A DNA stretch of 64,000 nucleotides from Glandiceps talaboti (taxonomy: Eukaryota > Hemichordata > Enteropneusta > Spengelidae): NCBI RefSeq assembly GCF_964340395.1, contig NC_135556.1, positions 16,275,642 through 16,339,641 of the forward strand, given 5' to 3'. The notes beneath the pieces are model-generated. The model ran no database searches and had not been told where the DNA came from. It worked only from the letters and a program-made list of their open reading frames with translations. Below, one piece after another: positions 27,069 through 42,000 of this stretch (position 1 is the stretch's first letter; each line of letters starts with the position of its first letter). The position numbers and the translations under genes were made by a program.

Positions 27069-30000
27069 ATACATACATACATACAGGAATGTTGACATTC
27101 AAATTCCATTACATTTGCTTTTTTAAGGACTGATTATTCTATTATATCCAGAGAGAATATTTGTCTTTTGCAAAGAGGAATAGGTTTTTATGGGCAAAAT
27201 ATGGTATGTTCATTGAGAAATCCACTTTATATTAGAAATATAAAGATTAATACATCATATTTGTATGAAATTTTTGACATATATTGAAATACCATTTAAA
27301 TAGGTCATGAATGGGAACATATGCAAAGCTTCAACAGTCTTTACCGTTTTATTCATTTTTGTCAAATGCTAATCCCCTTTCCAGCTGTGCAAAAATCTGT
27401 CATTTTGACAAGTTATTTACACAATGAGACACTTTGACATACAAATACCAGTGTTACAATGGTACTGACTGTGTGTGTGTGTGTGGTAGAATGAATCTAC
27501 ATGTAAATATGTAGATTTAATGTTATGATATGTCTGCATCATGTCATCTTTACTATGGGTATATCATCTTGGTTACCTAGCAATAGATAAGTGTCTTCTC
27601 AGGTACACTTCATTATTTTCCCTCATTTATGTATCCCCTATGCTAAATTACATATTTGAGGTTTAACTGAAGAATGTTTTTTTTCAAATTTTAACGCACA
27701 GCATAATCGTGCCAAGCATGGCAAACTGGTTGGCAAGAATGGTGTTTAATAGTATCATGGTTTCTCTATTATGGGGAGAACATTGAAATAACTGATTCAT
27801 TTTAAGTAACACTGAACCCATGAGGGATGGCCCTCACTGGACTTCATCGGAGATAAGTGTTCATATGATTGAAGAACTATCCACTATAAATAAATAGTAT
27901 AATTATTATTATTAATAGGTAAAAATCACTCTTTTCTACATACATGTAAAAAGGAATTCACCAAAATTGATGAATCCACAGGTACTATTACAACTGCCAA
28001 CATCAGGCCATGGCTGAATGGCAACTGTTACAAACAGAGAAAGTATTAAGTAAATAAATGAATTGGATTAATAACACTTAGCATAGCATGTTGGAACAGC
28101 AGAAACTTGTATTACACACAATGGTTTGATATGGACAGTTTTATGGCCTCTTTATGTGTACATGAAATGCCAGAGGAACTGGAAATTTGTTTGTCAATAT
28201 GAACTATTAATTATTATGTAAAGTCATAAAATTGTTCTTATCAAATGATGGAATGTAATACAAGTCTCTGTACTTCCAATACAATGCAAGTGTTACTAAT
28301 CCAATTCAGTTGTTTACTTTCCCTGTTTGTAACAGGTTCTGTTCCTCCACAGTCTGATGGGGGCAGTTGTAGGTGCATAGATGACACAACGCTATCCCAT
28401 CATTATGGGGTATCACACTACCTGTAGCACAATGTGTATCCATCTTACTCTATGCCACAACTACAGTGTTTATAGGATAGGGGTAATTAAGTTAATTCTA
28501 AAACACAGCTTTATCAATATACATGTATATTTGAAAGCTTGAATAGAGAGGTTATCAAGATTTTCTAAATTACATGAATAATTATACAGGGATCCAAGTA
28601 TTTGGCAACTTGTAGAAATTGAAAGTCTTGTCACAGCACATATGACTGGAAGCTTATAAAAATTTTATACATGTATGTTGACTAGATGCACATCTAATGT
28701 GATTTTAAAGCTGGTTACAGGTAATTGAGTCTGGACAAAATAGGCTCTATGAATATATATAAATAGGCTCTGATTCTATCAATTTCATTCTTTCCTTATC
28801 TAAAATAATTATTCAAAACACAAAATTTCAATGCAAGAGTTGATGAATTCGCATGCACCTAATACATAAATGCACTCATGTACATGTAGCTATACTTATT
28901 CATTAGATTTGTAAAGCTGAAATTGAATTTTCCAGTATTTACTTTTTCACTGCTTCTGGTGACAAAGGTATGTACATGACTGCAGGGCTGCAATGTAAAC
29001 ATATATAGGATCTGATGCGGGGATCTGGGGATCTGATCCACATCTGACACTGGTCTTAATCTGACACTAATCCTGTAATTGTGATGTGTCGTGTGGTTTA
29101 CAAAATCAGTTTTACTTCAGGGTAGTTTCACTAGATTAACTTTGATTATCCAATGAGACCCGTCAAGCATTTCACTCTGTCATAAATATATAATGTTTAA
29201 CCCCCCTTTACACTTAAGAACTAAGCTGATATTCGTGGTTACTATTTCTATCAGTTGGAAAGATCAACTGACCCGTAAGGCATTTCAATTACAGTATTAA
29301 AGGAATGCTGAAATGAAGTCAGTCTGGAGCATCAAAAGTGATGGCATTTTGTTTAGTTTGCAAATTACTTTGAGCTGGGTATACAGTGCTGGGGGTGGTT
29401 TTGGGACATGTTATATTTCAGTCTATTTTTAATAGTTAGATCTACCTCAACTTACCGAGTTGGAGATGTGTACCATTATGATATAGGCAGCACTATTATA
29501 TAGTCCATCATGAAACCTTGTCATCAGTCTTACATGTATTGACCTTGATACATTATTTTAAGAGCATTTGCAACAAGCTATGATGAAATCTCCTGTATTT
29601 CATACCTATATGCAAATGTGTATACGGTACTATATGTGTTCCTCTATGTTTTGTACATGATATCATACATGATGATACGATGTTCTTTGTCAAATTTTCT
29701 GTTTTGGGTAAACATAATGTATAAATAACAGAACCCTATGATGATTAAGTGCCAGTTTGGGCACTCAGGGATATTTGCACTCTTGCTTGCAGTGTTTTCT
29801 GCTGCACTTTCACTTACTAACACGTCAACAAACACTCCTGCAAATACCCGAAGTGTGCCACATTTGCATTCACATTTGCATTCATTCTGTCACAGTCCTA
29901 CTTTTTGTATTGTTTCTCATATCAACAAGACCCAGTAACAAGCCAGTAACTTGAGAAAGAACTCCTCCTATCAACAATGTTTCAAACCCCTGTATTGATT

Positions 30001-33000
30001 CATATTGCCATGACAACCTTCAATAATCCCTTTCAAAGTGAAGCCTGTGCCTAGACAGAGACACGGCTGTTTAGTATCAAAGTCACTGACCCCTGGACAA
30101 CACAGTCAATCAACCATAACACAAGGTCAAATTCATTCTCTTCACACACATGCTTCAATTAATGAAATGAATTGTTCATCAAATTTTAATGCTCTGGGTG
30201 ATACAGCAATTCATGCTGTTTCTTGTATATAGTCCTAGCTGCTTGCAGATGGTGTAGGGAGGCCATACTAACTTAATGTCCCATTAACATTTCTGGTAAG
30301 CCCAGGGTTTCATGGCTGTCTCTTGGCAGGACAGAGAAGAGAGAGACAATGTCAGAATAGATCTCGAGTCCTGACTTTAACTCAGTCTGCAAGCTGGAGT
30401 ATTTCTTGTACACATTCATTGATAACATGCTGGAAATACACCATGTATAAACATTTTGTACTTTAATTCAATGCCGGGTCTAATATAGCAGATTAAACAC
30501 CAGAGTATTTAAATGAAAACATTCTAGAATATAATGTCAATGTCTTCAGTTTTTAATTATCTATAATGGTGCATAGTTAATTGGAACCCACTCCATTTTG
30601 TTAATGAATACAGATGTAGCTGGGTCAGCAATTAAAATAATGGTAATGGGTTTTAATTAGTTGAAACCAATATTTGAAATCAAACGTAATTACACCGATT
30701 CTTATGAGTTCCTTGATGACAAACAAACATATGCAAACTAACTGACGTAAATATATCCACATACACAATTACAGAGATCTAATATCAATACTACATGTCA
30801 GTTTTCACTTTCATGTTAGGAATTTGGCTTTGTGTCTCTTGAAATATGCTTTTGTCAATAGCAAACCACACATGTCCTTTTGAAACTACCTCCCACCCCA
30901 CTTCCACCCCAATTGGATTATACCTTCTGACCTTTCACTTCTCAAATATCTAATTAGAAAAATCAATCTATATTAATGAGATTGGGAATCAAATATATCC
31001 CTATACTGAATACAATTTTAATGATTTGAAACTAGATTGAGTTTAGAATCTCATTTTACGGTATTTTTAAAAGACATAATCTTCATTCGTAGAAGTAATG
31101 ATAATATGATATGGGACTTTGGTAATCAAGCCGATGGTTTACTAAGATAGACGTAAACTAAATCTATTGTTGTTCAATGTGGCAGATTACACTAGTGGGA
31201 GATAACGGTTCTTCTGTTGTGCAATTCTAGTCATCCTGTGATGAAGACAGTGTAAACATTGGAAGTCCCAAAACAGTACACTGCAAGTTCATGGAACTCA
31301 GTCAATACAACTCTGTGAAGCCTCCCAACTGAGACTATAATCAAACCAATGTCCATTCAATAGCTTACCACTGTTGTATCAACATGTTGTGACAATGGTT
31401 TTAGTTTGTGTCTATATTTCATAGTAAATCAAGACCTTGATTACCAGAGTAATAATACGAATCATTTAACCTTGGAAGACACTCAAATTAACATATCAAT
31501 TTGACACATATCAACCCTTCATATTGATTTCCATAAATTCCTATTTTGTATTGCTGTCCTTGGATATGTATAAATCCAAGGTTAAGTTCTAGTCATTTAC
31601 TGCTATTTTACTTCAATCATTTGAAATGTTAAAGTATTAGAGGTGTCATTCATACAGAGATGTGTTAGTTGTGAGGTTACTTTACAACAATCTATTAAAA
31701 GGTCTATTTTCACATCATTAAAGTCTCCATGGGGTTAAACACAAACCAGTTCTTGATCTATTACAACCTACGTACTGTTATCTAATTAAGCTATGGTTGC
31801 ATTATACAAATGGTTTACACTAAACACTTCAGTATGTCTATAAAACTAAGATGCTGTGCTTTACCTACGACTTACATGTACATTACACATGAACAAATCA
31901 TGATGCTAAATTAAGACATTTTATGTGTATATGTGATGAACTTTCAACTCAAATTCTTGCACTGATATATAGCCCAGTACCATCTCATTTAGATGTGTCA
32001 AATTTTCAAGATGTCAAGAGTTTAGTTTATTATTAAATTTTACCAGCAAAGTGGAAACAAAAGTGCTTTTTAATTCTGTAATTATCTCTTTATACTTTAA
32101 TAGGAATAGACGATAACACTTTCTATTTTAGAGCAGACATTTCCTGTTATCAAGGCACTAATCATGCTGTCATTTACATTGTATATTTTTCAAACCAAAT
32201 TAGCCATATGTTCAACCATTTTACACACATACATCATCATATCATTGTTACATGTATGTACTTCTGCACAAATAACACTTATGCATTTGTATAATACTGT
32301 TCATTCAGCTGCTCTGTCATCATTAATCTTTGGCATGATGTCATTCTAAACCCTACATACAAATATTAGTAGTATATATTCATGGGAATATTTAACCTGC
32401 CTACGTTGCTTGATCTGTGCCTCCACTGCACTCGTTCCACTATCATACAATCATATACATGTATTTTAACTTTAGTAAATGAGTTCAGTGGAGTAACAGG
32501 TCCAGTGACATAAATGGGCTGAGGGTTAGAGATGAGTTGACACAATGTAGCATCCAGACTAATTGTGTATGGGTAAGACCTCAGTAAGAATGTTCTTTGA
32601 TTATAAAGCAGACCACAGTAAAGCATGTCCCTGCAATATTCATGACGACATGTCTAATACTGACTTAGAAGTCTACCCATCTGTTAGCTTTTTTAACTGA
32701 CACCTATCTTATTCACAGAGAAAATACTTTGATGAGAAAGACAAGTTCATGATGATATGGTGAACTTGTAACGAGCGTATGGCTGCAAATCTATTATCAC
32801 TACATGACATCATATCTCACTAAATATATTATATGTGTGAAAATATGCAAGACACAGTTTAGGTACACATGTATGTATCATTTATCACATAAATACGTGC
32901 ATATCTTCTACTGTGTGACGTCAAACGGGTGATTTCAGAGCATATCACCCCTGTTCTATCGAACTATTTTTCTCCGTACTCTTCGAGTCGAGTGTTCGTG

Positions 33001-36000
33001 TCAATCCTACGCTATAGTATGATCAAGTTTATCGTAATAATTATGTGCTTTCAAAACGTAAATGCATACATTACGTTACACATATCCTTGGATGACATGA
33101 GTTTGATACATAGAAGTCCTTTTATTTTTATTTGATACATTTTATTCTATTTAAAAATCACGTAGGTTATCGATGTAGCAGTCGGCAAGCTTACTTCCGA
33201 TTTTCCATCGAGCTCAGATCTCCGAACTTCCACAACCCGAGAAAATATGAATAAAATGACGGCACAAAATCGTATTCAGACAATTATACTTACGTTTCAA
33301 ACTAAATTCGATATAACATGCACATCGCAAGGTTATAACCGACAATTTTGGTTGAGAAACCACACAACAGTATGACCGATACCATACATATGGTAAGCTT
33401 GACCTCGCGACAGGTCACGCGATTATGTAATTTGCATAGCCATCGGGCGCCATTTTTTAATACGCGATGAAGAATATAGTGCGATGAAATGATGCAGTAT
33501 TCGTAAAATACAATTTAAAATTTTAGAAAAATACGGGTAAATACTTAGTTATGTGATAAATATATAATTCCATGAAATCAATGTTAGTTTTACGTCATAA
33601 TGCTCCTCGTATGATTCCGTGGACTACAAATTCTCGCCTACCGGCTCGAATTTGTATTAGTCCGCAGAATCATACTCGGAGCATTATGACGTAAAACTAA
33701 CATTGATTTCATGGGATTATATATAAATATCCCATATCTGCCACTCATACACCAAATTTTTTTCACTTGGATAATACCTATATCAGTGAAGACATTATGT
33801 ATCGCAGTAATGAGTTTAAGTTTTGAGTTTGAGTTTGAGATAGAGATAGAGATCGAGAATAATGGGTTAATTACAAGCTTAGCTTGATAAATTGTTGCCC
33901 CATATTTATACAATAGCGATCCACATTTGCCTTGAAAATGTTGGTTGTTTTTAGAAGTTACAACATAATCCGAAATTCATTCCAATAGTTTACAACACGC
34001 TGGCTGAAAAAGTTCTGTCTCCGTTGTGATCTACTACTTTTATAAAACTTCACAGAATTTTGGGTTTTTTTAAATTCTTTGTACCTGTGATAAATTTTTA
34101 CATTACGCTTGAAGTCAAAATAGAACAAAAAGTCACATTATGCCAATACATGCTTATAATATTATTAGTAAAGCATGTGTAGCACATGATTCCATGGGTG
34201 ATGACTTTTTAGCTCATTATGTCAATACTAAATTTACCAGGTCCACACCTGTATTTTGTAATAATGAGAGGTGTGTGCACAAAGAAATAATTTAGTTATT
34301 ACAAAAGTACCCATGGTTTCCCCTTCTTTTTACTGCCTATGCGACAGCACACATTTTCTTGTATACATATTTCTTGTTGAGGTTACATTTTGGAACGTGT
34401 TCATTGTGAAATGCGTAAAGATGTTTGTGTCCAACCCAATTCATAACAAATTGTTAGTACCATCAACATACAGACAACAAACTCACCTGGCTGTTTCTGG
34501 AGAAACACCGTTTGGCATGTCTTCTAACACTTCAAGCATATTCTACATAATAGTAAGGTACAGAAAAGACACACAGTTGATTTATTGTGAAACAGCACTT
34601 AATACATGTATATCGGTAACATTAAAGTTTTAGTAACAGGGCAACTTTTTGTGTGTATTATTCCTGTACACAAGTTTATACAACATCAGGCCAATAGTCA
34701 ACAATAAACAATTTGATTGATTTTCAGTGATTTGACAAGCTTTAAACTAATGCAAAACAATCAAAGATAGAAACTTCAAATTTGAACAAAATATATTACG
34801 ACACACCAAGTTCTACAATGTGATGTCATTCGTCCTAAAAACACAGTATCTATTGTCTGGTCACCCAAGTAATAATTACCATTTACAATGTAAAAATGAT
34901 AATGTTAATTAGCAATAGAGATAACACACTTATTACAGTAGGACACTTTCAACATCTAATAACATCACCAACTTTCCACAATGTCACTGGAAACTTGAAG
35001 AAAAAATGAATGACTTTATACTCTGGATGTACAGTAACATAATAAATGTCAGTTTTGTTTGTTCACAAATTATATGTGACCTTAATTACTTACCCTTTCA
35101 ACATACTCAAAAACTAAATAAAGCTTGCCTTTCCTTCGGAAGGCTTCCCTGATGGAAGATAAAAAATGAAATAAACAGACTGATTAGAATCATCAATGTG
35201 AATATTAACGTAAAATAAATTCACGACTGATCAGCAGCACTTAACCCCCCCTCTCCCACCAACGCCCACCCCTACTCCCCCTCCCTCCAAATTAAATGAT
35301 GACAATTACAGAGAGTCACATTTTACAAAACTCTGTAATCCATACACAATATAAGCAGCAATCATTTAAAACTACAAATAAATGAAAATTCTGTTTTGAC
35401 TAAACCTTATTTGATTATGCTTTCTCTGCAACACAGATAGATAATTACAATATACATATACCTTACACTTACATTACAGAGACCAGTCTGGCAGCAAAAC
35501 TACATTAACGTTTGACGTATAACTGTAATGCATTATTACATAAGTGAAATATTTCATAATTATATATTGCTTAGAAATCTGTTCTGAACAAAATGAAGAA
35601 CCAGATGTTTTTCATTTGTTTTTGCTTGGCATACTTGAACAGTCGCCATTCAAATTAATAAGGCAGGGATTTCATTTTTTTTTACATAAAAGACATTGAA
35701 AAGATATATTTATAAATCATGATCAACTTAAGTGAAAAATAAAACATTTGACAATTGTGACAACCTCATACGTGTACATTCCATGACATATGCATACCCA
35801 CATCCTGGAAACTAAGAGCACAACTTCAGAATTGTGTCACACACAAACCATTTGTATCAATTAACAGTCAGCTTGTTCAAATGTCTAAATTGATTTCAAT
35901 CTAAAACGGCACTTATTAGCCATTGAATTGTTCACTCAATGCATACAGGTCATGATAAATGCATTTCAATGCAGGGAAATTCATTTCCTGAGTACTAGAG

Positions 36001-39000
36001 ACAAGTTCCTCTTTGTAAGAGCCTTGACTTTTTTTACATAACTCTTCAATTATAAGATTTTGAACTATTTTGTGGAAGAGTTCTCGTCTCTGTAAATATT
36101 TAGATTAACAAGAACAACTTACAAACATGCAATCACGTTTAGTGACTGTCAAGCGTTTTGTCAACTATACCGGGTGTTGTTAGCTATCTAGTGAAATGTC
36201 AAGCTTTTGGCAGCTATCCTAGATATTGTCAGCTTTCTATAGAAATGTCGGAGAGTCATTCAGATGGTACAAAGATAGTACTTAAATTGATGGAATTTAA
36301 TCAGTATATGTCAAACATGAAATGCCTCCTGAATTTTCAATCCTGACAAGTTTTTCATCCCTACTAAATCAAATAACAAATTTCAATATTTACACGTACA
36401 ATATATATGAATCTGTCAAACGCAACAATGGCTACAGAATTCTGTACTGTGTAGTGGAGTTTTCACCTTTGATTACTTTACAAATTTGTTTTAAAAATGT
36501 TCACTCTCGGACATTTTTATACCTGCTGTATATCAATTATCAATTCTATTTTGTTTATTTACTTAGATATACATGTATAGCAGCAGATAATTCCTATACA
36601 TGTAAATTTTCACTTCATGTCACTTCTAAGATCAACTACAACTTCTGACACCAGACTGTGGATGAACAGAACTTGTTATAAACAGGAAATGTAAACAACT
36701 AAATTGGATTAATAACACTTGGCACAGCATGTTGTAAGTACAAAGCTTTTATAACATTTCATCATTTGATAAGAGCAGCTTTATGACCACTTTACATAAT
36801 AGTTCAATTCACAAACTAATTTCCAGTTCCCTTGGCATTTCATGTACACATAAAGAGGCCATAAAACTTATCAAACCATGGTGTGTATCACAAGTCTCTG
36901 CTGATCCAACATGCTGTGCCAAGTGTTATTAATCCAATTTTGTTTTTTACTTTTTGTAAATTGTAACCCGGTTCCGTTCATCCTCGGTTCATCCACAGTC
37001 CGATGTCAATAGTTGTACATCTGTACCTACCTGAGCTCCACTATGTTATCCTGTTTGAGTTGCCGAAGCACCTTTAGTTCTCTTAATATTGTCCGCCTCA
37101 CATCTTCATTTTCTGCAAAACATAACGGATACATATTTACATATACATATAATATGTCGACATCAATCATCACATTATAATTATTGCATGCAGCAGAGAC
37201 AATCATTGTTTTCCCATTCACTGCAACAAATACCCCATTAAAAAAATCAACAATTGGGATAAATGTTGATGATAGAAGAGACAAAGCATGAACGACTTTA
37301 TAAATACTAAAATATACATGTATCATATGAGTCCCACTCAGTGTAAACCATGGGTGTGTACATTGTATGCATATTTAAAAGCACTCTGATTATTTTCTTT
37401 GTACTGTCATTTTCTTCATCAAATATTCATTGTTTGTACATGTATGCTGTCAGTGCAGTGTGTCTACCTGAGTTTCCAACACATTTTGTTTTTTTTCCAA
37501 ATTATCAGAGCTAAGAAACAATATTGACAATATTACCTCCTGTATCAAAGAAACGATAGGTTTAAAATAATACATGTACATATATACATTTTGTATGGTC
37601 TCTGTTGCTATGGTTTTTTAACCTCGGAAAAGTGAGATGCCAAATGTTTAGTGTGAATTTATAGTTAGTCAAGAATCCCTGCTGTCTAGTTTTACAGCAG
37701 AGCATTTAATAGGCAGTCAGAGTGTTTTGTAATGGCCCTGGATTCCATACGAAATTATATGTAATCATACAATATGCATGGGAAGACAACACTTTAGTGA
37801 GTCTCACCAGTACAGTTGAGTAGAGTAGAATAAACATGATACATGTAATGAAATCCTCTTGCTTGCACACATGATTGATGATCCTTGTCTTATGATTACA
37901 TCATTATGTCAGTTTTATGACATTATACAACTGCTGACATCAGACTGTGGACAAACAGAACCTGTTAGAAACAGGGAAAGTAAACAACTGAATTGGATCA
38001 ATAACACTTGGCACAACATGCTGGAAATCAGAGACTTGTTTTCCATTCCATCATTTCAGCAGAACAGTTTTATGACCACTTTGCATACGAATTCACATTC
38101 ACAAACAAATTTCCAGTTCCCCTGGCATTTCATGTACACATAAAGAGGCCATAAAACTGTTCTTATCAAACCATAGTATGTAATACAAGTCTCTATTGTT
38201 CCAACATGCTGTGCCAAGTGTTATTAATCAAATTCATTTGTTTACCGTCCCTGTTTGTAACAGGTTCCATTTGTCCATGGTCTGATGTCAGCAGTTGTAT
38301 GTACATCAATACTGAACTTTGATATTTGTGCTTCCATTACATGTATAGAATCTACATTCAAAATCAATCTCAGATGATGATAGTAGTTCATCCAGACACT
38401 GTAAAATATACAGCTGTAGATGACAGGTGTAATTGTACACTTATGAAATCAGAGATGTCTCTTTACAAAACACAATTTTCACACCAGTATAAAATACTAT
38501 CGGTATTATGGGCTAGCTGCTTGCAATGCTAGTTATTGTCATGGTACTAAATAACATACACAAATATTGCTATTTGTGTGAACATCACTATCTACTTCTC
38601 TCTGTTTTAATTTTTTAGTAATGAGCCTCTACAGTATTCATTACTGACATGGATTTCCAAAAGAAATTAAAAAATTCAAAATAAAGAACGTCTGGACAGA
38701 ATCACTCTACATTGTGAAAATTTGACTTAAAAGGGTACACAAATCAATAAATGTAGAAAAAATGGAATGAACTGTAATAATTGAAAAAGCAGGCTTTGTC
38801 ATGTAATCAAAGGGTTTGTTTGAATTGTGTGAAGGTGTATTGTGAGTTGAAATTGTCATTGGAAAATTCTATGGGAATGACATAGACACATGATGTACTG
38901 AAATATTTATAGGATTAATTTATTACAGTTCACTTTGAACACGAGTGCTAAAAAGGTGAGTATGCCAACTTACATATATTGTATTTGGGACTTTGACAAT

Positions 39001-42000
39001 ACATTTGTCTGGATGCCAAAGTGGTATCGAATCATCTCTAACCCAAATCAAAAATTTTTTTATCATGGCTTTCTACTTGAAAATTCAACATGAAACAACA
39101 TATGCTAAGTCCTTGATTGAAACTCAATAAATTATAAAACATGATTAATGTGTAAAATGTTTGTTATCAATGACAAATATTTTACACATTTTTTTAATTA
39201 GCTTTTTGCAATGTATTGAGTTACAAACACAGATTTGGTCTATGTCGTTTCACATCGATTTCTCAAGTAGGAAGCCATGATAAAATTGTTTTATGAATTA
39301 AAAATCGAAAATAAATACCCAATCCTCATCATATGGTCACTTTAAGATTAGTCAGCATATAAACATTGTCTGAGATTAATAGTCATTCCCAATAATTTCT
39401 ATAATATGTCTTTCTTTTTAATAATGTTGACTGTATCCACAACATATAATTATTACTATGGAAAATCTAATAGTGATTGCATACATTTCAACTAAACGCA
39501 TACGAGTTATTGAATTTGTTTCATTGTATGTGCAGGGAGGGGCACTTCCTTTTAAAAAGTCAAAATTATTCAAACTCATATCCCTGAAGGATATTACAAT
39601 CATATATTGTCATTTCCAGTTGGCCATACAAACTTCTCTATTTACCCATTGAAAAGTAAACACTGCGATACTGTAACCATGACAACATCACTATTTAGAC
39701 TAAACAGAGTATGAAGTTCAATATCTTTGAAAAAGCCGTTTCTGTTAAGATTCTCGCCGACTTATTCACTGAAATGCCTTGCGTATTTTAGCAGACGGAT
39801 ATTATAACCTACTGTGTAAATTCCTCATGTATTCATTGCGTGTCTTGAACATGGAAAATAAGATGTTACTATAGTTACCGATAAAGTCAACATATCTTGC
39901 CCTTAGCTATTTGAAATGTACATACATAGGAGACAAAATCTCTATTCTGCATCAGTTTATTAGCATGTAACCTACACAGAAATGTATATGTCTTTAGTTT
40001 CCACTACAGGGTATCTAAGATTTCATTTTGCTTTAAGTATACACAAACTGGGTTATTGCTTAGAAACTAATGGACAAATTAAATTGGTGCTATAAAACAT
40101 TACGGCCAATTTATGATACTGTATTTATTACATGTCTTACATATCCATGCAGCAATTGGATTGTCCTGAGCCATTTTTGTACTAATTTACTGCTGGGGAG
40201 TTAGTTTTACTGCTCACAATTGTGTTCCGGTAATTACTTTAGGTTGTCAATGTCATAAATGTGTACCTTTGTATTTTTGCATTTCAATAACAAGTAAGAT
40301 TATGTAAAATTCTGCACATATTAATTTCTGATAGGTAAAGTAACTAAAGAATATTTCACTTTCATGAACTGATGTTTCCATTTGCATTAATGTATTTCTA
40401 CTAGCTAGGGAAATAAAATCTCTATTTAACACAAATATATTACCATCTGTACAATAAACCTTTCACTCAGGCTATCTTTTCATAATTTAGGTCAGTGGAA
40501 GTAAATTTTTCAGTCGCTTTCACTATATTTGTTTAAATTATGGTATTAGGAAACTGTGTGAAATAAAAAGCTAAATCTTAGGTACAGTACTCTCTTTTTT
40601 TTAAATCTAATTTCTTGAAAACATTATGCCTATTACACTACGTTTTGGTAAAAATACTACAAAGTTGGTAACAATATCACACATGTTTGTGATATTATGA
40701 AGAATTTATACATCCATATGTAACTTCCACAGGTACATGTACACTAAGTGGAGAGTTTAATACACAGCTTGCCAGACCATACAATGTACAAGTTTATAAA
40801 AGGATTGTCTGGACAGATGTTCTTTTCTATGACAATAAATGTGAGGTGACATTCTATCCCATCCAGACAGTACAGCCTCCTTGAAGAGAGCAGGTGTCCC
40901 CAATAGCTGACATCCTCTGTTGAAATAAGCTGCCAACTCAAAAGCCATTCTTTAGTTACTTGCAAATGAAGCTTTAAAAGGCTAGCTGTAATGTATGCAG
41001 GTCTACACATGTATATGCTTACAAAGGCTACTGCAACTATTAAATACAACACTTTTAATAGATGACTTATTTTTGGTGTCCTCACTAAAGGTGTAAACAA
41101 ATGGTACACATTATTATCCAAAGTTACAGGTACTATGGGTTACATTAAATTGGTTCGTTATACCTTGTAGTCTTCACTTTCAAAATTGGTCCACCAGGGA
41201 CTATAACTTGGAGGTTCTGAGGAGAATGGTGGTGGGCGTTTAGATGGACCTTGTGGGGTGCTGGTTTCTTATGTGGATTTTGAATGTTTCACAAGATTGA
41301 ATGTCAACAGTACTTTGTGATAAGCTGTTCATTCCATACTGTTGTGGCTTCCGGAAAGAAGAATTGAATGAATGGGGTTTGATGTGTTGCAGTGCATTTC
41401 AATTTGTTTGTTGTGGGTTCTTCTACATTGTACTTCACATGATTCTAGGCCTCACTAATTTTATGTTAATGCCTATTTTATCAAGACAGAAAAAATAAAA
41501 CCACACAAATTCCAACATTTCCTTTTCAAATTTTCACTTGCTGGGAATCACTACGATAGTAATTAAGTAATACATGTAGCTATTTAAGTTTTTTTAATTC
41601 ACATGAAAAGAAACACAATATTTCTTTATGATAATCTTAATCTGGAGCAACAATAGTTCCCACCGCATTATAAAATAAGACTGTTAGTAAGATTGACGCC
41701 ATGTTTTGGTTACTCTAAATCCTAAGCACAAATGATGAAATGCTCAATGTCAATACTTATATCGGAGTCACATAGATAAATCTCATGTTCACATCACAAT
41801 GGTGCATTCATCAACAACAGCAGCAGCTGTATGAACATACAACACTACAGAATTGATCACATGACTTGCAATGCTGGTGATGTGAGTCTGTGTGGTCAGT
41901 GGTTTGCAATGATTGAGTTCAAATTAATATGCAATTGGATTTCCCCATTCTAGTTGTAATTCACAGTAAAGAACTGTAAATGTCAAAGCAGCATGGTTTT

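Larger units (their letters stand above)
26240..34486 (-). other. CDKL5 intron 6 (8.2 kb)
   Basis: Contains the CA microsatellite, family-A copy 3, family-E copy 1, family-C copy 2, the CpG-rich patch and the 72-bp-arm hairpin. No coding exon recognised. Confidence 0.8.

Noticed and set aside
40744-41121. 125-aa minus-strand frame with hydrophobic stretch
   Set aside because: Overlaps another open frame, has no splice or start support and no recognisable family; kept only as a low-interest note.
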